From: Paraphysomonas bandaiensis
Lineage: Eukaryota; Chrysophyceae
Reading direction: 5' to 3'
Assembly (NCBI GenBank): GCA_965644295.1
Contig: CBFFRP010000077.1
Coordinates: 183,943 to 247,942 of the forward strand
Length of the DNA: 64,000 nucleotides
In this document: positions 56,705 to 64,000 of the stretch, piece after piece
How positions within the stretch are numbered: position 1 is the first letter of the stretch
Layout: each line of letters begins with the position of its first letter
Notes under the pieces: generated by a model
Databases searched by the model: none
What the model was told of the DNA's origin: nothing
The model's input: the letters and a program-made list of their open reading frames with translations, nothing else
Made by a program: the position numbers and the translations under genes

Positions 56705-58690
56705 ATGTCAACAGACCTACGATACCCTCATTGGTGCATCCAGGGCCCTGTCGTAGACGGAATCACCCCCTGGGTCCCTATGTGGAGATATGACTCAGAT
56801 ATGCTAGAGAAGAGTTTCCTGCACTCTCATAACAATGAAACTATTGTTTTTGTAGAAAATAGAACATGTCGAGCTGATATTAATCAACGAGAAGTATCAT
56901 CATGTTATGAACTAGATACACCCACACGGAAATTAATAAGAGGGACATGGTTTTATTATAGTGCATCATCGAAAGCCTTCTATCCGTTCAATGAGAGTGT
57001 TGCAGCACGTATTGAGTCATGGTTTCAAGGGGTTAAGGCTGCAGCTGCTTCTGATTCAAAAGAATCATTTCGAGCGGAAATGGAGATATCAGTTACTCTC
57101 TCTCATAGGCCTGGAACAGATTCAGCTAAGTATCGTCTACAAGCCTCAAGGGAACCGGTTGTGGGAGACTCAAAACTTCCAGAAGGATTAATTGACGGCT
57201 TTAGTGTGACAATGAAGTCGCTTTCAATGTCTCTTAATGATATTTTTACTGGTACTATTCAGCTCCAACGTGGCATCGCTGTACCTGTGGATCCAGAGGA
57301 AAGATGGAGTGGTTCAGATGTGAACCACCTCGTATTTGTAGTTCATGGTATCGGTCAGTCCTTCTTTGCTAATACAGAGTCTTCCTTTCGGAATAATGTA
57401 GCGAGTCTGAGAAAATTAGTACTAGAGCAACATGAGGAGTTCATGGTTCTAGAAGCAGCGGCCCAGGCGACCACACCTGGAACTGTAGTTAAACCTCCTT
57501 CGACTGCAACGTCTTCGAGTGGTAGCGGTAAGGTAGTCACACCGTGCGCTGTTTCGGACTCTCCCCCGCCACCTCCTGACCGCTCCAGAATGGAATTTAT
57601 TCGTATCGACTGGTTCGATGTTATGCGATCTGCAGAGATGGGGTTGGACGACGAGTTGGCGAAAGTAACAATGCCCAATCTACAGGTGGTTAGACAACTT
57701 GCGAATGAGGTAGTGCTGGACGTACTTTTGTATCTCACACCTGAGTTCAGAGAAAAGATAATCACTACGGTATGCGAGCGTATGAATATGATGTATCTTA
57801 GGTTTTGTGAGAATAACCCTTCATTTTTGGACTCCGGTGGAAAATGTTCTGTGGTTGGACACTCCCTTGGAACTATAATATTATACGATATCCTGGCCTG
57901 TCAGACAGCAGATATGAGGGGTAGGGTACCATTATTTCCCTGTATATTTTCACAGTTTATTGTGTTCATAGATTCTCCGATGAGTTTAGCTTTTCGACCG
58001 CAATCTTTTTTTGCCTTGGGTTCTCCACTGGGTTTGTTTCTAACAATTCGCAACAGCGCAGTCCACCAGCGTGCGCAATTGAACCGCCCTGTGTCATCTT
58101 CGGAGGACTCCTCTTCTGATCCCCTACCATCCGCCCCTCCACTGGGCCTAAGTTCTCTTCGTTCAGCTGATGTACCAACAATTTCTCCTAATTTCACGTT
58201 TCCCACATGCAGTAGGTTCTATAATATCTTTCATCCCCATGACCCTGTGGCTTACAGAGTGGAACCTCTGCTCGATCCTCAGCTGCAGTCTCGAAGTCCT
58301 GCCATAGTACCTCATCATGACGGGGGATTTCGCGTGCATTATAAGATAAAGAATATAGCGACACAACTCTCAGACACGTTTACTTCGGTGCTCAACCCAT
58401 CCGCCTGGTTTCAGTCAACAGTTAACACAGTAGCGCAACAGCAGCAGCAGATAGTGACCTCCGCAAGTGCCCCTGTAGCTGTAGCTGATGTAACATCATC
58501 TAAGCGGAAACAAGAAATGTGTAAAGTGGAGATACCACATGTACCTTTGAATGGGGGAAGAAGGATTGATTTCATGCTACAAGAAACTTCTTTAGAAGGT
58601 GCTACCGAGTATATAGGGACGCTCACGAGTCATACAGGATACTTTGATATGAAAGATGTAGCTAGATTCATTGCTGTTAATTTATCGTAA
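56705..58690 (+). CDS. DDHD-domain phosphatidic acid-preferring phospholipase A1
   Basis: A single-exon gene of 661 residues. Residues about 5-105 form a WWE-like domain (HWCIQGP, GTWFYYSASSKAFYPF). The catalytic part has LVFVVHGIGQ and the lipase elbow VVGHSLGTII, with Ser near residue 387. The DDHD domain contains FFALGSPLGLFL, FYNIFHPHDPVAYRVEPLL and a closing RIDFMLQE...YFDMKDVARFI. These match DDHD1/DDHD2/SEC23IP, which cleave phosphatidic acid and other phospholipids at Golgi or ER membranes. The expected metal and catalytic residues in the HPHDP motif are present. An upstream Met at 56675 would add ten residues of CTAC-repeat-derived sequence, so 56705 is preferred. Confidence 0.93.
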   Translation: MSTDLRYPHWCIQGPVVDGITPWVPMWRYDSDMLEKSFLHSHNNETIVFVENRTCRADINQREVSSCYELDTPTRKLIRGTWFYYSASSKAFYPFNESVAARIESWFQGVKAAAASDSKESFRAEMEISVTLSHRPGTDSAKYRLQASREPVVGDSKLPEGLIDGFSVTMKSLSMSLNDIFTGTIQLQRGIAVPVDPEERWSGSDVNHLVFVVHGIGQSFFANTESSFRNNVASLRKLVLEQHEEFMVLEAAAQATTPGTVVKPPSTATSSSGSGKVVTPCAVSDSPPPPPDRSRMEFIRIDWFDVMRSAEMGLDDELAKVTMPNLQVVRQLANEVVLDVLLYLTPEFREKIITTVCERMNMMYLRFCENNPSFLDSGGKCSVVGHSLGTIILYDILACQTADMRGRVPLFPCIFSQFIVFIDSPMSLAFRPQSFFALGSPLGLFLTIRNSAVHQRAQLNRPVSSSEDSSSDPLPSAPPLGLSSLRSADVPTISPNFTFPTCSRFYNIFHPHDPVAYRVEPLLDPQLQSRSPAIVPHHDGGFRVHYKIKNIATQLSDTFTSVLNPSAWFQSTVNTVAQQQQQIVTSASAPVAVADVTSSKRKQEMCKVEIPHVPLNGGRRIDFMLQETSLEGATEYIGTLTSHTGYFDMKDVARFIAVNLS

Positions 58691-59938
58691 TCATTCCACG
58701 GTGCATTTTATGGTGTAGAGTTTAGCTTCAGTGATATGAATGGTCTAGTACTTTGTGAGGCTTGGGTCACCATATTGAGCGGTGATTTTTTAATTCAGCC
58801 ACCAAGTATGATTGAACTTCTAGTTTAGTTTACGGCACATAGAGGCCATATGTACTAAATAAACAAGAGTGGCTTCCTGAAAAAAATCTAGGAAATCAAT
58901 GTAATAAATTGGTGTTTGCTTTATATGGTCGTGAAACTGACGCGACCTATAATATAAATAAAGCCAAGCATGTGTTGACTTATCTACTCCTCTTCCCTCC
59001 ATGTTTGCAATTTTAAGATTGATTATTGATTATTTGAACATTTTGTTTCTCAATTTTACGATATACATACTGGAAAGCAAGATTATTTGATATTCACGCT
59101 ACAATTATTACAACGTATGATTTCACGCCGCGAAATATCGAAATCGAGAGATTAAATACCAAAATCAAAATATTACGAAAAGAATAAAATGAATAATCGA
59201 ATATACTGGCAGAAAAATCATCTGACAATAAAGAAAATGAACTTTGTATTTGATATCTATCCATTCCATGTGGACCCGCCTTCAGAGTTACGCTGATCAC
59301 CTTTGAAGTACCTCTTGAAGTTAGATGGTACATAAGGCCATGCTATATAGCCTACACACCACTCTTATGTTATATATATTATTGTATATACTAACCCACA
59401 GCTGCTATAGGAATAGCATACATAATAGACCGCATCCAGATGTTTCCATAGGATTTGCGTATGAAACTTTTAACTGTTCCAAGTTTCTCTTCTTTGTTCA
59501 TTGATTGTGATAAATATGATATGTTTAGATATGATAATGTGTGTGTTTAATAGAGATGAGCAGATGAGGATGAGAGACAGCTATATGTATGTATGTATAT
59601 AGAGGATGTGTGGAGATGTGTATCATGAATCTGCATATCGCTCTGTGAAGTTGAAGATAGGAATATTCCAACTAACTTCGAACATAAAACTGAAAACTGA
59701 AAAGGACTCAAATAGATACGGCGGTAGAGAATACGAGAATACATTCTTGTATATATCCCACCCAATACCACCAACCATCTACTTTTCAAGTCTACAAAAC
59801 TGAAATATGTGCCTTCACAAGATATGTTAACTTCGGATGGAGTTGTGAGGTTTTATATGACTATATGTTTGATTGAGAGTTAAAGAGGCTCCTCTTACTG
59901 CTTATTACTTTGTGGAGGTAGATTATATAGCAATAATC
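58691..59938. other. spacer with a possible small minus-strand gene
   Basis: On the minus strand, 59501-59391 encodes MNKEEKLGTVKSFIRKSYGNI and a short hydrophobic end, which might be the first exon of a small mitochondrial-type protein; an open stretch at 59333-59240 could be its continuation. No family is recognised and the splice is not settled. The rest is AT-rich. Confidence 0.3.
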
Positions 59939-60636
59939 ATGGGAAGAAGTAAGTTTGATAATAAAATTGTGTATTGTAAATTATTTTGTGCTTATCTACA
60001 TGTATAGGACCAGCTCGTTGCTCTCGCTTTCAGAAGAACAAGCCTTACATCAAGTCCAGATTTTGCAGAGGTGTCCCCGATGCTAAGATCAGGATCTTTG
60101 ATTGTGGTGCAAAGAAGGCTTCTGTGGACTTGTTCCCCTTTGTCTGCCACTTAGTGTCTGACGAGAAGGAGCAGCTCACATCTGCTGCTCTTGAGGCTGC
60201 TCGTGTTGCTTGCAACAAGTACATGATCAAGACTGGTGGCAAGGACACTTTCCACATCAGATGCAGACCTCATCCTTTCCACGTTCTGCGTCAGAATAAA
60301 ATGCTTTCATGTGCAGGTGCCGATCGTCTGTCATCTGGTATGCGTGGATCTTATGGTAAGCCCATGGAGATGTCCGCACGCATTGCCATCGGACAGATCA
60401 TCTTTTCTATCCGTACCAAGGATGCTCTTGCCAAGAACGCCATCGAGGCACTTCGCCGTGCCAAGTTTAAGTTCCCTGGTAGACAGAAGGTGATGAGATC
60501 TAACAACTGGGGCTTCACTCCCTATGACAGAGCCGACTACGCCAAGGGGCGCAAGGAGGGATGGATCCAGGCTGATGGCAACATCGCCAAGTACATCTCC
60601 AAGCATGGCAGACTCTCTGAGAATAACTGCATTTAA
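59939..60636 (+). CDS. RPL10: 60S ribosomal protein L10 (uL16)
   Basis: Exon 1 (59939-59948) encodes MGR plus one base; a 59-bp intron (GTAAGT...ATGTATAG) leads to exon 2 (60008-60636), giving 212 residues. [38 protein letters not shown] and [13 protein letters not shown] are diagnostic. uL16 sits near the peptidyl transferase centre and is loaded last on the 60S subunit. The codon choice is strongly biased towards AAG, CTC and GCC compared with neighbours, as expected for a highly expressed gene. The C-terminus ([17 protein letters not shown]) diverges from animal RPL10 but is full length. This is the last clearly host gene in the window. Confidence 0.97.
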
Positions 60637-61290
60637 GCAAATGCCTGGTAGCTCTTTTTGGTGGGATAAACTGTCATGTCTGTACATTGCTGCTTGATAA
60701 GTTGTCTGGCCTGTGGTTTTGCTAAAAATGATATCCTTCGCTTCACAAATTTTTGAACTATTCTTTATAGCCTCAAGTGGGTGACACTGGCTGTAGTTAG
60801 CGTGTAGCGTGTGTTTCTCGTGCTACTAGAGAAGAGAATAGCTCTACTGTTCAATGAATTAGCGCATATGAAACGAAAATGACGGGGGGGAGTGTAACGT
60901 GTTTCACTTGACATTAACATCCTCACCAAGGTTTCGCTGTACATTGTTCTCTTTTTTTGATATTATTGAAGCATTCTGTAAAAAGTTAATGGCTGCCACA
61001 CCTCTCATTCTGAAAGCGATAAAGCCACTTTACTTTCGAGGAGGAGTAGTAAAAAAACGGGGAGGAGAGGACAAGGGCAAGCCTTTTTCTACCCCACTGC
61101 CCCTCAAGGGGCCTCTTCTCTTCGAGTGTTTCCAATTACAACCTTCGGTTGTAATTCCTTCTCTTTGCTAATTTAACTTTATATATTTTTAATTACTTTA
61201 TATATTATTAATAACTTTTAATTACTTTATATATTATTTATATTCTTAAATAAAATTAATAACTTTATATATTATTTATAATGTTTATAA
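60637..61290. other. transition zone between host and virus-like DNA
   Basis: The first 250 bp fit the RPL10 3' flank. From about 61000 the character changes, with two compact hairpins at 61099-61112 (GCCCC-TCAA-GGGGC) and 61134-61156 (10-bp stem AATTACAACC, loop TTC), then a run of TTTATATATTATTTA-type AT repeats at 61170-61290. No open frame is convincing. The border of the foreign block lies somewhere here. Confidence 0.55.
61134..61156. terminator. perfect 10-bp hairpin, terminator-like
   Basis: AATTACAACC pairs perfectly with GGTTGTAATT across a three-base loop and is followed by a pyrimidine-rich stretch. Hairpins of this type between genes mark mRNA 3' ends in mimivirus-like giant viruses. 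A gene to the left ending here was not found, so this assignment is tentative. Confidence 0.4.
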
Positions 61291-61291
61291 T

Positions 61292-61462
61292 AAAAAGTAA
61301 TATAGATAACAAAGTAGATTTAATAAGTAGATTTAATAGTAGATATAGAGAGAGGGAAAAATTAAAATGAAAAATAATTTAAATTTGTAAAGGTTGTAAA
61401 ACCCCGGGATTCTACCATTAAAACTACTTATTAAATCTACTTTGTTATCTATATGACTTTTT
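61292..61462. repeat. 49-bp inverted repeat
   Basis: Arms 61292-61340 and 61414-61462 match in inverted orientation at 46 of 49 positions, with a core of ATAGATAACAAAGTAGATTT followed by AATAAGTAG. The 73-bp loop contains an ACCCCGGG block. It precedes the fibre gene by about 150 bp. It could be a structured promoter or terminator region, a recombination site or a relic of a viral terminus. Confidence 0.85.
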
Positions 61463-61605
61463 TATAATAATGTATAATGGCAATGCTTAAAGCTCTGGAA
61501 TGTAGTTGTAGTGATATAATGGCGAAGCTTTAAGCAAAAACTCATAAAACCTTGAATTCTAATTTAAATATAGAATATAATAATGTAATGCTATATTATA
61601 TATAG

Positions 61606-63348
61606 ATGTCAATTTATACAAAGCCCAAAACAAGCAATAATGCCATTTTCAATGCAGAAAATCATAAACAGATTGAAACAGCAAGAGTAATATTAAATAT
61701 GGCGGAATATGCAAGATTAGACAATGCTAAATTTACAGCGAATGTTGAAATCTTGAATGGTAATAACTTAACCATAAACAATGAACCCCAAACAGTTGCT
61801 TTCACAGATTCAAAAAATAATATGTTATTAGATATAAACACAAGATTATTAAACCTGACTGAAAATGAAATACAAACATTAGACGGTATAAATACCAATG
61901 AAACTATACAATCACAATTAGATACATTGACAGCAAGTTTTAATGGTCTTGATGCTCTCCAAGATATAGACTTAATTAATATACCGAATTTACAAACGGA
62001 TGTAACAAACTTGCAAACTCAAGATGTTATACTTCAAAATAATATAAATGCTAAACATGATATAATCGATCTGAATAATAAGTTAGATTCTGGATTAGTT
62101 TATGACTCTACATTTACTGACACAATTGATAATATTATTTCTAGTTTGAATGCTCAAATAACAAGCAATGACACAGATATAACAAACTTACAAAGTGACA
62201 AACACGATTTAATAGATGTAAATAACAAGTTGGATTCTGGATTAGTTTATGACTCAACAGAATTAAACACAATGGATAATATTATTTCTAGTTTGAAAAA
62301 TCAAATAATAAGCAATGACACAGACATAACAAACTTACAAAGTGACAAACATGATTTAATAGATGTAAATAATAAGTTGGATTCTTCATTAGTATATGAC
62401 TCAACAGAATTAAATACAATAGATAATATAATAGTAAATTTACAAGGTCAAATAACAAGCAATGACACAGATATAACAAACTTACAAAGTGATAAACATG
62501 ATATAATCGATGTAAATAACAAGTTGGATTCTTCATTAGTGTATGATTCAACAGAATTAAACACAATGGATAATATTATTTCTAGTTTGAAGACTCAAAT
62601 AACAGGTAATGATACAGACATAACAAACTTACAAAGTGACAAACATGATTTAATAGATGTAAATAACAGGTTAGATTCTTCATTGGTATATGACTCAACA
62701 GAATTAAATACAATGGATAATATTATTTCTAGTTTGAAGACTCAAATAACAGGTAATGATACAGACATAACAAACTTACAAAGTGACAAACATGATATAA
62801 TCGATGTAAACAATAAATTGGATTCTTCTTTAGTTTATGACTCTACATTTACTGATACAATTGATAACTTGCTAAGTACAATAGACGGCAATATTACAAC
62901 ACTTGAAAATACAAAATTGAATTTAACAGGCGGAACAATGACAGGAAATATAACAACTAAACAAATAAGCGAATCCATCAGCACAACATATACGTTTTCT
63001 TCAAATGTGTTGACATATAATTATAGCAATGGTTCAATCATATATTTCAATGGTTTAATAAGTGATACAAATTTTGAACTTGATATAACGAATATTAATT
63101 CAAGTAACTTAACAAATACAAGTTTTACAGTTTCTGTTTTAATAGACACTTCAACATATAAGGCATATATAAACACTTTAAAAGTTAATACAGTTTCAGA
63201 AACGTTGAATGTATCAGGAGGACTCGCAAATATTAATGTAGACGATGTGACAACATCAGGAGCAATATTACAAACAATAACAATAATATATACTAATTCA
63301 GGAACATCACCAACGAAAGTAATATCAAATGTAGGTTCATATTATTAA
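61606..63348 (+). CDS. virus-type fibre/tail protein with 49-residue repeats
   Basis: An intronless, very AT-rich 580-residue frame with Asn, Asp, Thr and Ile dominating. Residues about 100-140 and then five near-identical 49-residue units (each like NNKLDSGLVYDST ... ISNDTDITNLQSDKHD) predict a long coiled-coil or trimeric fibre shaft. It ends with LNLTGGTMTGNI, a motif widespread in phage tail fibres and algal/giant virus proteins, followed by a 170-residue beta-rich head. DNA repeats (about 147 bp) are nearly identical, suggesting recent expansion. There is no signal peptide or membrane anchor. Base composition and repeat style are unlike every host gene in the window. A viral host-recognition role is inferred. 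Confidence 0.75.
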   Translation: MSIYTKPKTSNNAIFNAENHKQIETARVILNMAEYARLDNAKFTANVEILNGNNLTINNEPQTVAFTDSKNNMLLDINTRLLNLTENEIQTLDGINTNETIQSQLDTLTASFNGLDALQDIDLINIPNLQTDVTNLQTQDVILQNNINAKHDIIDLNNKLDSGLVYDSTFTDTIDNIISSLNAQITSNDTDITNLQSDKHDLIDVNNKLDSGLVYDSTELNTMDNIISSLKNQIISNDTDITNLQSDKHDLIDVNNKLDSSLVYDSTELNTIDNIIVNLQGQITSNDTDITNLQSDKHDIIDVNNKLDSSLVYDSTELNTMDNIISSLKTQITGNDTDITNLQSDKHDLIDVNNRLDSSLVYDSTELNTMDNIISSLKTQITGNDTDITNLQSDKHDIIDVNNKLDSSLVYDSTFTDTIDNLLSTIDGNITTLENTKLNLTGGTMTGNITTKQISESISTTYTFSSNVLTYNYSNGSIIYFNGLISDTNFELDITNINSSNLTNTSFTVSVLIDTSTYKAYINTLKVNTVSETLNVSGGLANINVDDVTTSGAILQTITIIYTNSGTSPTKVISNVGSYY

Positions 63349-63402
63349 AAATTAATTTAAAGAAATGAAAATATTAAAGAGTAGAAAAGAGTAGAAAAGA
63401 AA

Positions 63403-64000
63403 ATGCCCATTGATTACAGTAAAGGTAAAATTTATAAAATTGTTAACTCTGATGAGTCATTAGTTTACTACGGCTCTACGTGTGAACCAACACTAGCAAA
63501 ACGATTGGCAAAACATGTGAGTGATTACAAACAATATCAAAAAAACAAAAAATATACATCTTCTTTTGACATTATCAAAACAGGAGACTATAAAATATCA
63601 CTCGTAGAAAACTATCCATGTTTAACAAGAGACGAATTACATTCAAGGGAAGGATTTTATATAAAAAACAATAAATGTATTAACAAGTTAATTGCAGGAC
63701 GAACACAAAAACAATATCATGATGACAACCGAGAATTACTTATTGAATATAAAAAGAAATATTATGAAGATAATAAAGATAGACTCAATTTATTAAAACA
63801 AGAGTATTATGACAAAAATAAAATTAAAGTAAAAAATTACGCTAAACAGTGGAGGAAAGATAATAAAGATATTTTGAAACAAAAAAAACGTGCATATTAC
63901 GAAAAACATAAAGCAGAGATATATGAATGTGTATGTGGTTCAAGATGTTTAAAAAGTACAAAATCAAGACATCTTAAAACAAAAAAACACATGGATTATA
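63403..64000 (+). CDS. GIY-YIG endonuclease, partial at the window edge
   Basis: The frame starts at ATG 63403, 54 bp after the fibre gene, and stays open for 199 codons to the edge. The N-terminal domain has GKIYKIVN and VYYGSTC, matching the GIY and YIG elements, then a conserved Arg (AKRLAKH) and Glu (SREGFYI) as in the nuclease fold. A lysine-rich helical region with repeated KKYYEDNKD-like units follows, then ECVCGSRC and SRHLKTKKH, which look like a C-terminal zinc finger. Stand-alone GIY-YIG nucleases of this layout occur in giant viruses and polinton-like viruses. It is intronless and AT-rich like the fibre gene. The stop lies beyond the window. Confidence 0.82.
   Translation, partial: MPIDYSKGKIYKIVNSDESLVYYGSTCEPTLAKRLAKHVSDYKQYQKNKKYTSSFDIIKTGDYKISLVENYPCLTRDELHSREGFYIKNNKCINKLIAGRTQKQYHDDNRELLIEYKKKYYEDNKDRLNLLKQEYYDKNKIKVKNYAKQWRKDNKDILKQKKRAYYEKHKAEIYECVCGSRCLKSTKSRHLKTKKHMDY

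Noticed and set aside
57355-57765. Minus-strand open frames inside the DDHD gene (also 57901-58206)
   Set aside because: Antisense shadows of a well-supported enzyme frame; composition reflects the complement.
60899-61171. 90-residue plus-strand frame between RPL10 and the viral block
   Set aside because: It crosses two hairpins and has no recognisable domain; more likely non-coding border DNA.
62288-62566. Minus-strand repeated Leu/Tyr/His-rich frame in the fibre gene
   Set aside because: Antisense of the 147-bp repeats in the plus-strand fibre protein.

Overview
This is nuclear DNA of a microbial eukaryote. Most genes are split by GT-AG introns of about 45-60 bases, genes lie on both strands, and the spacers are AT-rich with microsatellites. 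The gene set is eukaryotic: CDKAL1-type tRNA methylthiotransferase, PEX10, importin-7/8, RPL10, RasGAP, full-size ABCG transporter, DDHD phospholipase and a p31comet-like protein. A PPDK-type ATP-grasp protein, a WW/TIR-like/kinesin-light-chain TPR protein and virus-derived genes together suggest a stramenopile or another SAR-type protist. That placement is an inference and weak; no marker here settles it.

Layout. 0.5-13 kb: FAD oxidoreductase (-), tRNA methylthiotransferase (-), CS-domain protein (+), degenerate repeats, and a large secreted glycosyltransferase/TPR/methyltransferase gene (-). 13-20 kb: uncertain exons, PEX10 (+), proline iminopeptidase (-), ELAV/CELF-type RNA-binding protein (+). 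20-25 kb: a repeat-rich block with a 2.25-kb inverted-repeat element and relatives that recur at 7.6 and 36.2 kb. 25-36 kb: p31comet-like gene (-), truncated PPDK-like gene (+), PH-RasGAP gene (-), WW/TIR-like/TPR gene (+). 37-42 kb: full-size ABCG transporter (-).

43.1-48.2 kb is the standout. Two identical 275-bp direct repeats start TG and end CA, and the whole unit is bounded by a 5-bp duplication (TCACG). They enclose about 4.5 kb with no visible reverse transcriptase or integrase. Inside are a CCCH-finger membrane protein, a decayed 5' fragment of hexose-6-phosphate dehydrogenase, an adenovirus/virophage-type cysteine protease with intact catalytic residues, an unknown ORF, a discoidin-like (F5/8C) protein and three tandem ~185-bp repeats. 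It looks like an LTR-bounded or composite mobile unit carrying both host and virus-like cargo.

48.6-60.7 kb returns to host genes: importin-7/8 (-), a PTEN-like phosphatase (+), DDHD phospholipase (+) and RPL10 (+). From about 61.0 kb the sequence becomes very AT-rich and intronless. It carries hairpins, a 49-bp inverted repeat, a virus-type fibre protein with 49-residue repeats and a GIY-YIG nuclease running off the window. This is probably the edge of a second, larger viral insertion.

Exon boundaries were read by eye. Coordinates of spliced genes span from the first to the last coding base I can support.
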